A DNA stretch of 64,000 nt from Dyadobacter sp. CY261 (GCF_021440085.1 NZ_JAKCPW010000012.1:170699-234698), one strand, 5' to 3'; positions 32,258 to 40,611 are shown, counted from the stretch's first letter. The notes: a model not told the origin generated them from the letters alone. A program made the numbers and translations.

Positions 32258-35200
32258 TTAAAATTTGACATTGATCCCGAAGTTGTAGCTCCGCGTAACA
32301 GGGTAGGTAAGCCCCGCACCGAACAAGCCTTCCACTTTTTCCGGATCGAACGGTTTCACGAACGAATCGGCCCAGGTGAAAATGTTGTGCGCATTGCCAT
32401 ACACGCGAACATCGCTGATACCGATCTTTTTAAGCCAGCCCAGATTGAAAGTGTAGCCGAGCTGTGCACTTTTGAAACGCAGATAGGAAGCGTCCTTCCG
32501 CCATGCACCGCTCTCGGCGTACATCGCGCCTACATTATAGTTGAAACGGGAAGCGGGCCAGGTGCCGGGAATCCATTGACCGTCTTCGGACTGCTGCCAT
32601 CTGTCATAGAAATACTCCGGCGTATTGCCGCGGAATGCGAACACTTCGGCATACACCTCGCGGAAGCGCACGCTGTACTTGCCCGAGCCCTGGAACAATG
32701 CAGTAAAATCGAAACCTTTCCAGGATGCATTCAATGTTACACCATAGTACATTTTAGGATCGCCTCCGAAGAACAATGGAATAGCATCGTTACCGTCGAT
32801 AATACCATTGCCGTCCACATCCTTGTATCTGAAATCGCCGGGCAATTCGCGGGTGTTGCCTAGGTCTCCGTTCTGGATCGGGGCGTAAACGATCTCGTCC
32901 TTGTTCTGAAACTGGCCTTCGAGCTGGTAAGCCCATACGACGTCGTTCCATCGGTTGGTCGCACCGCCGCGCCATTTGTCCATGCTGCTCAGAAACTCGC
33001 CGCGTTCTACATAACGGTTCTGCGTACGTGCAAAATTGAAGTTACCCGAAATGCCGTATTTGAAATCGCGGATCTGTCCATTGTAAGCAGCCGAAAACTC
33101 AATCCCGCGTACGCGGTCGCTGTTCAGGTTTTCCTCGGGCAATGTACCGCCGAAGGTGTTCGGAAGCGATACGTTGCGGCGTGCGAGCAACCCTTTGCGG
33201 TCGCGCTGGTAGATGTCGAAAGTGAAGTCGATTTTGTTATCCCACAATCCGACGTCGATCCCGATGTCCTGGATGTTCGATTTGAACCAGGTCAGTTTTT
33301 CATTCACGATGGCCGGGGAAGCAGCCCCGGTGGTGTAATTGCCGTTGGTAAACTCATATCCACCGCCGCCAGTGAGCGAGAAGCCCGGTACATATTGAAA
33401 TGGTGCTCCGGCATCGGCACCTACCAGACCATACGAACCTCTCAGTTTCAGGTTTGAAATGAATGGAATCTGTTTCAGGAAAGCTTCCTCGGAAACCCGC
33501 CAACCGGCTGATACTACCGGGAACAAGCCCCAGCGGCGATCGGGATGGTAACGGTATGAACCGTCGTAGCGTGCCGCCACTTCAAGCAGGTACTTTTCTT
33601 TGAAATCATAATTCAAACGGCCTACATACGATTGGCTCGCATATTCCGACTCGGAGCCGCTCGTCGTCTGGTTGTTCAATCCGGCCTGGTCGATCTGGTC
33701 GTTGGTGAAAAACGCATACTCGCGGCCCAGCCCCGCCCAGCGGTTGTGCGATTCCTGCTGCTCGTAAACCAGCGTCGCTCCGAGGTTATGATTCTTGGCG
33801 ATGACGGTGTTGTAAAGCAACTGTCCCTGGAAAGTGATGCGGTTGTTGTCGGTAAAATTATTGCCGATCCGCGATGGGTTCCGCTGCGTATGGGCGGTGT
33901 ATTTGTCCGTTGCCGCGTCGTAGGTATAAAGGTTGTAAGCCTTCGAAACCGACTTCGCGCGATAGTTATTGCTGTCGTAAGCTACCAAGCCTTTAATGCG
34001 GAGTCCGGGAACAAACGGTATTGTGTAGGTCAATGCAAATGTTGACTGGAAAAACTTGTTGACCTCCTGTGAGTAGCCGGTCAGTTCCCTGTTTGCCAAT
34101 GCCACCGGGTTATAGCCGCCGCTCAGCAATGCGGGGTACCGCGGGTTATCGTTCGCGTAAGGACGCTCGGTCGGCAGCGCAATGCGGGTTCCTTTGTAAA
34201 TGTTAAAAAAGTTATCGCCCGGCTGTTCACGCTTATCAAACAGCCCTGAAAGGATCAGGTCCGCTTTCAGATTTTTGGTTAAATCAATGCCTACATTGGA
34301 ACGGAAAGTGTATTTCTGATACCCCATATCACCGCTTTTGAGCAGCCCGTTTTCTTTCTGATAGCCGAAGCTGGTAAAGTAACTGACCACCCCTTCACCA
34401 CCCGACGCGGAAATAAAATGCTGTTGTTGGCTGGCCGACTTGTTCAAAGTCTCCTTATACCAATCGGTGCCTTGGTAACCCGGTGCGCCGCTGCGGAACT
34501 TCTCGATTTCTTCGGGTGTGTAAACCGGGTTTTCGCCGAGGTTCTTAGCCGCGTCATTCCGCATTTCCGCCCATTGTAATGCGCTGGTCATTTTGGGAAC
34601 GTCGGTGGGGCTCTGGCGGCCATACACCATATTATAGCTGAATTGCGGCTTACCCTGCTTTCCTTTTTTCGTCGTCACGATCACCACACCATTTCCGGCA
34701 CGGATACCGAAGATCGCCGCCGAAGCATCTTTCAGCACGGAAATGCTTTCAATGTCGTCGGGGTTGATCTTCTGGAATTCATAACCGCCGTCGCGCGCCA
34801 CACCATCCACCACATACAACGGCTCGCCAAAGCCGCGTATATTAATATTCGTGCTGAACGAACCGGGTTCGCCGGAGTTCTGACGGATTTGTACACCGGC
34901 CACTTTTCCTTGCAGGCTTTGCGCGAGGCTGGTGTGGGTGGTAGTCTTGATCTGTTCGGAAACAATGTTCGAAATCGCGCCTGTGAGCGTTTGCTTACGC
35001 TGCGTACCATAGCCGACAACGACCACTTCCTGTAACTCATCGCTGCTAGGGTCCAGTTTCACATCGAAATTCGTACGGTTGCCCACCGCAATTTCCTGAC
35101 GTTTGTAGCCCAGAAAGCTCACAATGATCACCGAACCTGATTTGGGCACGGAAAGCGAAAATTTTCCATTGACATCCGTTGTCGTACCTTTCGCGGTGCC

Positions 35201-35401
35201 TTGCAATACAATGCTTGCTCCGGGGATGGCGCTGTTTTTCTCGTCCTTTACTTCGCCGCTGATGAGCGTTTCGTCCGCGGCCGTTTGCGCAAATGCTGCG
35301 ACTTGTACGAGCAGCGTTACGCACAATGCAATGCACACGCGCCAGAGCGCCGTTGGTAAAATGTGCCTGCATATGGGTTTTGATAGAAGTTGTTTGTTCA
35401 T
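32258..35401 (-). CDS. susC: SusC/RagA-family TonB-dependent outer-membrane transporter
   Basis: 1047 aa. Signal peptide to about residue 39 (VAAFAQ), then a carboxypeptidase-regulatory-like domain (ISGEVKDEKNSAIPGASIVL), the TonB-linked plug with LQEVVVVGYGTQRKQTLTGA and the SusC signature YVVDGVARDG ... IESISVLKDASAAIFGIRAG, and a 22-strand barrel ending in YNFGINVKF. It imports oligosaccharides or peptides using TonB energy. First gene of the leftward operon. No sigma/anti-sigma pair or SusR-type regulator is adjacent in the window. Confidence 0.96.
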   Translation of the reverse strand: MNKQLLSKPICRHILPTALWRVCIALCVTLLVQVAAFAQTAADETLISGEVKDEKNSAIPGASIVLQGTAKGTTTDVNGKFSLSVPKSGSVIIVSFLGYKRQEIAVGNRTNFDVKLDPSSDELQEVVVVGYGTQRKQTLTGAISNIVSEQIKTTTHTSLAQSLQGKVAGVQIRQNSGEPGSFSTNINIRGFGEPLYVVDGVARDGGYEFQKINPDDIESISVLKDASAAIFGIRAGNGVVIVTTKKGKQGKPQFSYNMVYGRQSPTDVPKMTSALQWAEMRNDAAKNLGENPVYTPEEIEKFRSGAPGYQGTDWYKETLNKSASQQQHFISASGGEGVVSYFTSFGYQKENGLLKSGDMGYQKYTFRSNVGIDLTKNLKADLILSGLFDKREQPGDNFFNIYKGTRIALPTERPYANDNPRYPALLSGGYNPVALANRELTGYSQEVNKFFQSTFALTYTIPFVPGLRIKGLVAYDSNNYRAKSVSKAYNLYTYDAATDKYTAHTQRNPSRIGNNFTDNNRITFQGQLLYNTVIAKNHNLGATLVYEQQESHNRWAGLGREYAFFTNDQIDQAGLNNQTTSGSESEYASQSYVGRLNYDFKEKYLLEVAARYDGSYRYHPDRRWGLFPVVSAGWRVSEEAFLKQIPFISNLKLRGSYGLVGADAGAPFQYVPGFSLTGGGGYEFTNGNYTTGAASPAIVNEKLTWFKSNIQDIGIDVGLWDNKIDFTFDIYQRDRKGLLARRNVSLPNTFGGTLPEENLNSDRVRGIEFSAAYNGQIRDFKYGISGNFNFARTQNRYVERGEFLSSMDKWRGGATNRWNDVVWAYQLEGQFQNKDEIVYAPIQNGDLGNTRELPGDFRYKDVDGNGIIDGNDAIPLFFGGDPKMYYGVTLNASWKGFDFTALFQGSGKYSVRFREVYAEVFAFRGNTPEYFYDRWQQSEDGQWIPGTWPASRFNYNVGAMYAESGAWRKDASYLRFKSAQLGYTFNLGWLKKIGISDVRVYGNAHNIFTWADSFVKPFDPEKVEGLFGAGLTYPVTRSYNFGINVKF

Positions 35402-35823
35402 ACCGTAGGGTTAAGTTCCTGTTCGTTTAAATCAATTGTTGCTTTGAATTTCGCTGCCCTCGTCGGGGCTGCATGGAGTTCGGCTTACTGCATAGTTTTC
35501 TATTCTCGCACGGGCCGGTGCGGATCTTGCGATAGTTAAATTGTGAATGGGATGGATGATAAACGGTCGGCCAAAACCGTGGGTCAAAGTAATCGGGGGC
35601 TAATTAAGAAATGGTTAACAAAGCATTAACAAGGTTTTGTTAATATTTTGACCTACTATACTGATATTGTGACAGTTGGCTTATTGATGAGATTTTTGGG
35701 GTATTGGATGGGGTAAATTTTTTATCCGAAAAATAATTTTTTCAAAAAAGCTGCAAATAATTTTGAGCATCCCGAACATTTCCTCTCCTTCGTAGTCACT
35801 TTCATCATCAACAAACTTTCCTC
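35402..35823. promoter_or_regulatory. Intergenic region between susC and the first prophage gene
   Basis: 422 bp without a gene. It must hold the susC promoter (minus) and probably the left prophage junction. An exact 8-bp inverted repeat ATTAACAA-GGTT-TTGTTAAT lies at 35625-35644, preceded by a related GTTAACAA. No clear TAnnTTTG box, tRNA fragment or attachment-site duplication could be identified; the partner att copy would be outside the window. Confidence 0.5.
35805..35816 (+). repeat. Leader motif TCATCAACAAAC
   Basis: First prophage copy of the recurring leader, 7 bp before ATG 35824. Part of a longer TTCATCATCAACAAACTTTC leader. Confidence 0.6.
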
Positions 35824-36045
35824 ATGGACCAAAAGACACTTGGCGAGTCCCGCGTGCGGACAAGCTTCAATCCTTCCAGCGACGGCACTGTCGATCAAAT
35901 CAAGCAAAAGGCAGCAGAGTTAATAAACCTCGTCGAGGGGTTGAGGACAACGGGCATTGCCGGCGAAAAGGCTCGGCTGATCTCGCTCGCCCAGACAGAC
36001 ATCGAGAGTGCCGCAATGTGGGCTGTAAAGGCTGCTACCTGCTAA
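35824..36045 (+). CDS. Acb2/DUF7681-like protein, candidate anti-CBASS nucleotide sponge
   Basis: 73 aa. RVRTSFNPSSDGTVDQIKQK, then AAELINLVEGL and ESAAMWAVKAATC, follows the pattern of the small helical-hairpin family (Acb2/Tad1 hairpin, DUF7681) common in phages, whose terminal A-x-MWAVKA-T helix is the signature. Characterised Acb2 proteins form hexamers that sequester cyclic di- and trinucleotides and so block CBASS immunity. I recall the family by sequence pattern and could not search, so both family and function are tentative. It is the first prophage gene, just ahead of the PP-loop enzyme (11-bp gap). Confidence 0.6.
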   Translation: MDQKTLGESRVRTSFNPSSDGTVDQIKQKAAELINLVEGLRTTGIAGEKARLISLAQTDIESAAMWAVKAATC

Positions 36046-36056
36046 GGCGAATCGAT

Positions 36057-36914
36057 ATGAAAGTCGTCGTTCAGTTTTCGGGAGGTAAGGATTCTCTTGC
36101 ATGTCTTCTTTGGGCTGTTGAGAAGTTTGGAAAGGGCGTCATAGCGGTATTTTGCGATACTCAATGGGAGCATGAATACACTTACCAACATATCCGAGAG
36201 GTTATTGGCAAGTTGGGTATCAAGATGGTTATTTTGAAGGGGACAAGTTCGTTTGTCGATCTGGCGAAGAGGAAAAACCGATTCCCATCGACAAAAGCTC
36301 GGTTTTGCACCGAAGAGCTTAAAGTAAAGCCATTCATCGACTGGTTGCTTGCTCAACAAGATAATTTCATGGTGATTCAGGGCATTCGAAAAGACGAAAG
36401 TGCTGCGCGATCCAAGATGCAAAGTCAGTGCACTTTTTTCCGGCATTATTTTGAGCCCTACAAATTTGATAAAAATGGAAAGCCGCGGTTTCATTCATAT
36501 CGTAAGAGTGATGTGAAGGATTTCTGTTCGAAATATGCGCACGACATCATTCGCCCAATTTTCGAATGGACTGCGAAGGATGTCTTCGAATTTATCGATG
36601 CGAAGGGTTTTCAGCCCAATCCTCTATATAAGCTTGGATTTAAGCGTGTCGGTTGCTTCCCATGTATTATGTGCACGCATGGCGAGTTAAAAGAAATTGC
36701 CGAGTCATTTCCTGAGACTCTGGAAAAGTTACAAGACGCGGAGATGTATGTTGGTCGATCGTTCTTTCCACCCAAATACATCCCTCCCTATCGGTGCGAG
36801 AATGGTAGTTACCCAAGTGTTAAGGAGGCGGTCGACTATGTGACAGGCGATCGAGGGCAGGCTAAACTTTTTGAAACATCTGCATGCAAATCATTTTACT
36901 CTTTGTGTGAATAA
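36057..36914 (+). CDS. PAPS-reductase-family PP-loop protein
   Basis: 285 aa from ATG 36057. SGGKDS (residues 8-13) is the PP-loop that binds ATP; VIAVFCDTQWEHEYTYQHI and PSTKARFCTEELKVKPFIDW are conserved in the CysH/PAPS-reductase family. C-terminal cysteines occur in CFPCIMCTHGE, as in members that carry an Fe-S cluster, such as DndC. Phages often carry such genes; possible roles are sulfur or base modification of nucleic acid. No DndDE-like partner is present. It is read with the Acb2-like gene. Confidence 0.82.
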   Translation: MKVVVQFSGGKDSLACLLWAVEKFGKGVIAVFCDTQWEHEYTYQHIREVIGKLGIKMVILKGTSSFVDLAKRKNRFPSTKARFCTEELKVKPFIDWLLAQQDNFMVIQGIRKDESAARSKMQSQCTFFRHYFEPYKFDKNGKPRFHSYRKSDVKDFCSKYAHDIIRPIFEWTAKDVFEFIDAKGFQPNPLYKLGFKRVGCFPCIMCTHGELKEIAESFPETLEKLQDAEMYVGRSFFPPKYIPPYRCENGSYPSVKEAVDYVTGDRGQAKLFETSACKSFYSLCE

Positions 36915-37008
36915 ATAAGATCTCAGCTGCGGGTACTCACTCCTTTGGGCAGATGAGCGGACCTAGCCGTTCGACTCGGCGCGCAGCGCAAACTTCATCA
37001 ACACCATC

Positions 37009-37377
37009 ATGATAACAAAAGAAGAAATCGAGTCGGCAAGGAAGGTATTTAACGAGTGGAAAAACTCTGGCGACATTAACTTCCTTTCTTGGATTGATTA
37101 TCAACTCTCAACCGGAAATAATCCGGTAGCGACAGATACGGCGAATTACTGCGTAACGGGGCCACTGCTGCCCTCGATTGCTCCTCTAAGTTTTGAAAGC
37201 GTTGCTCCTCAGAATGAAAACCCTAAGGAGGTGGATGATATCCGAGATTTGTTGTATTCAATTGAGCGCTGGTATGGGGTAGACGCCGAGAAGGAGGCTT
37301 TCTTTTGGCAGATTATTGAAAAATATGCTGACTCAATGGTGGAAAAATTGATCCCGTCAGCGCCGCCATTTGCTTAG
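37009..37377 (+). CDS. Hypothetical phage protein
   Basis: 122 aa. N-terminal amphipathic helix (KEEIESARKVFNEWKNSGDI) and a second helical part near the C-terminus (VDDIRDLLYSIERWYG, AFFWQIIEKYADSMVEKL), joined by a proline/serine-rich linker. I recognise no family. A leader motif variant (TCATCAACACC, 36995-37005) sits just before the start. It belongs to the early/accessory block. Confidence 0.7.
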   Translation: MITKEEIESARKVFNEWKNSGDINFLSWIDYQLSTGNNPVATDTANYCVTGPLLPSIAPLSFESVAPQNENPKEVDDIRDLLYSIERWYGVDAEKEAFFWQIIEKYADSMVEKLIPSAPPFA

Positions 37378-37412
37378 GTGAAATTGAACAGATATTTTCT
37401 CTTCGCCGCCTT

Positions 37413-37613
37413 ATGAAGCATTCATTCAAATTCGACGGTATAGTACGGTACGTGAATGCAGCCGAGTCGCCATTCAAACAAGTTGTTTTTAATGCTGAGT
37501 GCGAAATCATTTGTGCTATCAATGAAAACTCGTTTGTGGACTTTGATGCGGACCGGATAAAGGAGGTGATCGATGATCATGAAAAGAGCGAAGGCGCTAG
37601 TTATTTTATTTAG
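37413..37613 (+). CDS. Hypothetical phage protein
   Basis: 66 aa. A small beta-rich N-terminus (HSFKFDGIVRYVNAAESPFK, VVFNAECEIICAINEN) and an acidic end (FDADRIKEVIDDHEKSEG). No family recognised. It is in line with its neighbours and overlaps the following 44-codon frame, consistent with a real phage gene. Confidence 0.6.
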   Translation: MKHSFKFDGIVRYVNAAESPFKQVVFNAECEIICAINENSFVDFDADRIKEVIDDHEKSEGASYFI

Positions 37614-37707
37614 CCGGGAGTTGCAGTTAATCGCCTGTATAGGATGGGAGCGATACGTTGAACTATGGATCAGAAAGCTAAATCGAAATGACCAGAAAGC
37701 AATTTAA
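37573..37707 (+). CDS. Possible small phage protein
   Basis: 44 aa: MIMKRAKALVILFSRELQLI followed by a tryptophan-containing basic tail ending in LNRNDQKAI. It fills the gap between 37413-37613 and 37688-38020, overlapping both by tens of bases as compact phage genes do. Basic and partly hydrophobic, with no recognised family. Coding status is uncertain. Confidence 0.4.
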   Translation: MIMKRAKALVILFSRELQLIACIGWERYVELWIRKLNRNDQKAI

Positions 37708-38020
37708 TACGTATGCGTCAATTGCTAAGCCAGGAGATGTTTTTCGAATAAAAACGGCTCGTCACTGGGAGCGATTGATAGGGTGGGGAGGTCATTTTTG
37801 GATTGATGCCACTTTCGTTTCGTTCAATGGTTTAGAAGCAGTTTTCATGAATAACGCCGACAATTCAAGGAGAATATATGTCACGTTTCGACAGATCAAA
37901 TCTGGCCAAACTTCTGTGATGTGGACTAATGACAGTGCGTTTAGAGTAAATAAACCCGCCGCGCTCACAAAAGAGAAAACGGTGAGTATGTGGGGAAATG
38001 CCGCGTACAAGCATTATTAA
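37688..38020 (+). CDS. Hypothetical phage protein
   Basis: 110 aa, beta-rich: FRIKTARHWERLIGWGGHFW, IDATFVSFNGLEAVFMNN, RRIYVTFRQIKSGQTSVMWT. High aromatic content suggests a compact beta domain. No known family. Followed 11 bp later by the next gene, so part of the same cassette. Confidence 0.65.
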   Translation: MTRKQFNTYASIAKPGDVFRIKTARHWERLIGWGGHFWIDATFVSFNGLEAVFMNNADNSRRIYVTFRQIKSGQTSVMWTNDSAFRVNKPAALTKEKTVSMWGNAAYKHY

Positions 38021-38031
38021 CTAAATCGAAC

Positions 38032-38367
38032 ATGGACACCCTTGAATCAATGTCATTAAGCTGCTCAGAAGCATTAAAAAAGTGGGTGGAAGATCACGAT
38101 GGCGAACTGCCTCATAGCATTGCCATTCATCCCGTCACAAGGAAATTGCAAATCCCGCAGGTGGGAGATTCTTTGGAGGATGTGAGGATCAACTATGGCC
38201 CGTTCAAGATCACCTTTATCGCAAATTCGGCGATACCGGAGGGTGCGGGAATAATGATGCCGAAGCCACTCCCACTGTTTGAATTTGACCCGATTGAGAT
38301 GTTATCAGAAAGCGAAGATGATGGGAAAGTGAAGATGTCTTTTAGTGCAAAAGGATGGATAAAGTGA
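38032..38367 (+). CDS. Hypothetical phage protein
   Basis: 111 aa from ATG 38032. Segments MSLSCSEALKKWVEDHDGEL, VGDSLEDVRINYGPFKITFI and KVKMSFSAKGWIK; acidic overall, probably alpha/beta. No family recognised. Its end overlaps the next gene start by 13 bp. Confidence 0.65.
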   Translation: MDTLESMSLSCSEALKKWVEDHDGELPHSIAIHPVTRKLQIPQVGDSLEDVRINYGPFKITFIANSAIPEGAGIMMPKPLPLFEFDPIEMLSESEDDGKVKMSFSAKGWIK

Positions 38368-38813
38368 GAAGTTTTGCGAAAGGTGGGTTTGTATATAATC
38401 CTGACGTTACCGCGGGATCGAATCTGGATCAAGGCCCATTCAATCCGGAAATGGTAATTACTGGGTCAACGAAGGTAAGCGGCCCGAAGCTTCGGGGTTT
38501 ACTCGCATCCATGTCGCATAAGCCCCATCCAAGGCCTGCCGCGTTGGACCTGATCCGTGACCGGATGAAAAAAGATTTGCCGGCAGAGTTGAATGCGAAG
38601 TGCGATACCGACCCAGACCTTTTTGCTGTTGTTGCGGGAATTTTATGGATTACAGCAGTGCGGGTTGCCGAAGGGAAGGATGCCGAAATTTACGAATTGA
38701 TCAAAGATGTGAAGGTCGATGATGTTGTTCCTGATTTTAAGGCGGCTTGTGAGCGGTACAAGGAAAAAAATGCAGAACGCCTATCAAGTGGCTCAAATTT
38801 GAGTTCTGTCTGA
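38355..38813 (+). CDS. Hypothetical phage protein
   Basis: 152 aa. The N-terminal third is loop-rich (FVYNPDVTAGSNLDQGPFNP); the rest is helical (KLRGLLASMSHK, PAALDLIRDRMKKDL, VVAGILWITAVRVAEGKDAE). No family recognised. It overlaps the preceding gene by 13 bp and is followed by a long hairpin, so it probably ends a transcript. Confidence 0.65.
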   Translation: MDKVRSFAKGGFVYNPDVTAGSNLDQGPFNPEMVITGSTKVSGPKLRGLLASMSHKPHPRPAALDLIRDRMKKDLPAELNAKCDTDPDLFAVVAGILWITAVRVAEGKDAEIYELIKDVKVDDVVPDFKAACERYKEKNAERLSSGSNLSSV

Positions 38814-38832
38814 ACCTCAGATAATTAGACAA

Positions 38833-38874
38833 TTCTGATATTGAATAACCAATTTTGGGTATTCAATATCAGAA
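38833..38874. terminator. Long 18-bp-arm hairpin
   Basis: TTCTGATATTGAATAACC and GGGTATTCAATATCAGAA pair at 17 of 18 positions around an AATTTT loop. It lies 20 bp after a gene and closes the early block; no T-run follows, so it may be a terminator, an RNase site or an operator. Confidence 0.65.
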
Positions 38875-38987
38875 AGTTATAAAATGACATAAAAGCCAGG
38901 GAATCCGGGAATCTAAGCCAAAAGCCTGACCCTGCGGCACACATGGACAAAGAGGGCCGTGCTGCGCAATCCCGGAAAACTTTGAAA

Positions 38988-38999
38988 TCATCAACAAAA
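38988..38999 (+). repeat. Leader motif variant TCATCAACAAAA
   Basis: Seven bases before ATG 39007, matching the other prophage leaders at 11 of 12 positions. It supports the short gene that follows. Confidence 0.55.
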
Positions 39000-39006
39000 A
39001 AGACAT

Positions 39007-39180
39007 ATGGAAAAGACATTGGAAGCAATACAAGCAGCGCTTGGTCGTAAGCTCAAAGGCGCAGAGAAAGAGATTTTCGCCATCACCAAAAATGATGACC
39101 GTTATGAGTTTCGAGTCGGCGACAATGGATTTCTCGAAGCTCACGCCATTAAACAGGTGATCGAGCCGCAACAGCATTAA
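39007..39180 (+). CDS. Small hypothetical phage protein
   Basis: 57 aa: helix MEKTLEAIQAALGRKLKGAE followed by a beta part, KEIFAITKNDDRYEFRVGDN, ending in a short helix with QVIEPQQH. The leader motif just upstream and the sensible amino-acid pattern support coding. No family recognised. It lies between the long hairpin and the structured-RNA candidate. Confidence 0.6.
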   Translation: MEKTLEAIQAALGRKLKGAEKEIFAITKNDDRYEFRVGDNGFLEAHAIKQVIEPQQH

Positions 39181-39189
39181 AGAAGTAAG

Positions 39190-39470
39190 TGAGGTATTCG
39201 ACTAAATGACGGCGGGTTGTCGCCCACCGATAAGGGCTTAGATAAGATATGTTGGTCGCCTCTTCAACTCGAAGGCTTTCATATTGGAGTGTGTCGTCGA
39301 ATGGTAAGATTAGGAGGCACATCTAAGCAAAGACGGAATAGAGAGAAAACGCACTCGGGTGCGCCTCCACTGCTAACGGAGTGGTCCGGTAAAACGGATG
39401 GGGATCAGGGCCTCTTCTCTCTGCGATGGTGATCAATGTTGATGCAATGAGGGGCAGACTTCTGCCCCGA
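39190..39470 (+). ncRNA. Candidate structured non-coding RNA
   Basis: The 342-bp gap between genes (39181-39522) contains no plausible protein but many pairing segments. These are the hairpins CGCACTCGGGTGCG (39350-39363) and CCACTGCTAACGGAGTGG, TCCGGTAAAACGGA, and an enclosing pair AGAGAGAA with TTCTCTCT about 75 nt apart. GAGTGTG at 39287 also pairs with CGCACTC at 39350. It ends in a GGGGCAG-ACTT-CTGCCCC hairpin (39451-39468) followed by a T-rich tail. Class unknown; the structure is drawn by eye. Confidence 0.4.
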
Positions 39471-39522
39471 TTTGTATTTCCTGCGGCGCCACAATTAACA
39501 CTTCATCATCAAACAAACAGCA

Positions 39523-39717
39523 ATGGATAGCCCGGACATTCTATCACTTTACAAGCTTAGACCAGGCCAAAAGGTCATCATTGAAGTCGAAGTATTAAAC
39601 CAGGACGATAATACATGTGTCAGCGCTGCCGTCACTACTAGGGATCCGGCTGGCCGTCGTGCGCTTGAAGGGTATTTCAAGGTAAACCGGATTGAGTCGG
39701 TAGCAAGTCAAGGTTAA
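39523..39717 (+). CDS. Hypothetical phage protein
   Basis: 64 aa, beta-rich: LRPGQKVIIEVEVLNQDDN, CVSAAVTTRDPAGRR, GYFKVNRIES. A TCATCATCAAACAAAC leader precedes the start. No family recognised. It opens the cassette that leads through HNH to the terminase. Confidence 0.6.
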   Translation: MDSPDILSLYKLRPGQKVIIEVEVLNQDDNTCVSAAVTTRDPAGRRALEGYFKVNRIESVASQG

Positions 39718-39733
39718 TAATTACGTAACGGCA

Positions 39734-39889
39734 ATGGAAGTGACGATTGAATTCGAACTGACTGATTTCGGTGACAGCTTCCTTTTAGGGGTTCAAATGG
39801 CTTATGGTGAGTATCCTGGCAAAGGGTCTTTCCATATGCTTGCGTTTGGGTTCCTCTTATTCACTGTCAACATCTATAAATGGAAGTAG
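39734..39889 (+). CDS. Small hypothetical phage protein
   Basis: 51 aa: an acidic start MEVTIEFELTDFGDS, then a hydrophobic C-terminal half (HMLAFGFLLFTVNIYKWK) that could be one membrane helix. Its last codons overlap the HNH start by 10 bp. No family known. The fit between neighbours supports translation. Confidence 0.5.
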   Translation: MEVTIEFELTDFGDSFLLGVQMAYGEYPGKGSFHMLAFGFLLFTVNIYKWK

Positions 39890-40161
39890 GTATCGGTAAA
39901 CGATCGGCCGCCGACGTCCGCAAGATCCGGAATAGTAGAGTGTGGCGCGATCGGATCCGGCCCGATCAGCTTCGGCGATTCCCTTACTGTCAGAAGTGCG
40001 ATAAGAAAGGAATTCTAAAAGAAGCGGTTGAGGTGGATCATATCATTCCATTGGAACAAGGTGGAGAACCGCTGGATTCGAAGAACCTGCAAAGCTTATG
40101 TAAGCGGTGCCACATCTTAAAGAGCTCAGATGAAGCTAGGAAACGACAGCGAATATCATGA
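39880..40161 (+). CDS. Phage HNH endonuclease
   Basis: 93 aa. CQKCDKKG and CKRCHILK are the zinc-binding CxxC pairs, and VEVDHIIPLEQGGEPLDSKN carries the catalytic DH and the N of the HNH motif. Small HNH proteins upstream of TerS/TerL stimulate cos cleavage by the large terminase in HK97-like phages. The position here, with one gene between it and TerS, fits that packaging role. Confidence 0.9.
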   Translation: MEVGIGKRSAADVRKIRNSRVWRDRIRPDQLRRFPYCQKCDKKGILKEAVEVDHIIPLEQGGEPLDSKNLQSLCKRCHILKSSDEARKRQRIS

Positions 40162-40361
40162 CAGTAGAACAGCTTGAAGTGGGCAACAGCCTATTTGCGG
40201 AGATACAGAAGCGAGAGCTAGTCGTTGCCAATCTAGTTCGGGAGCTGGACAACCATACTCTTAGTAGTTCTGATGCGCATGATATGATTGTCCGCCTTAT
40301 TGACATGGAGACTGCTGCACTGGAAGGATCGAGGCGCGCGTTTGCTGACCTTGGTGAGTAG
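40158..40361 (+). CDS. Hypothetical phage protein
   Basis: 67 aa, almost entirely helical (LEVGNSLFAEIQKRELVVAN, LIDMETAALEGSRRAFADLG). It overlaps the HNH stop by ATGA, so it is co-translated with it. No family recognised. The following 250 bp to TerS contain a GTAGTAGTAGTAC run and GC-rich stretches, possibly the cos region, but no clear feature. Confidence 0.65.
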   Translation: MTVEQLEVGNSLFAEIQKRELVVANLVRELDNHTLSSSDAHDMIVRLIDMETAALEGSRRAFADLGE

Positions 40362-40611
40362 ACCTGACAATCGGAATAATCATATGTTTTTGGGTGTCAA
40401 TTACGGAATGAGACGCACATCGACACGGGAAAGTACAATTTTTTATCAAAAAGGCCGTTTCTAGCGTTTTGAAGGTGTAGTAGTAGTACGACACGGGGGG
40501 TGGGTCAAAAGTCTGAACCGAACCCACTGACAACGTCCGCCGCCCTCAGACGTACACCGTGTCAAAATTCAGGGGAGGGGGTACCCGACGATTTTTCAAA
40601 TTTTTCGACTT

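Noticed and set aside
39287..39356. tRNA-like fold (7-bp acceptor-like stem, D-like arm, 5-bp stem with a 7-nt loop)
   Set aside because: No T-arm with TTC, and U33 is missing from the anticodon-like loop, so it is not a tRNA; kept only as part of a structured-RNA candidate.
39217..39432. 71-codon frame in the prophage gap
   Set aside because: TTG start and an amino-acid pattern unlike a protein; the region is better explained as structured RNA.
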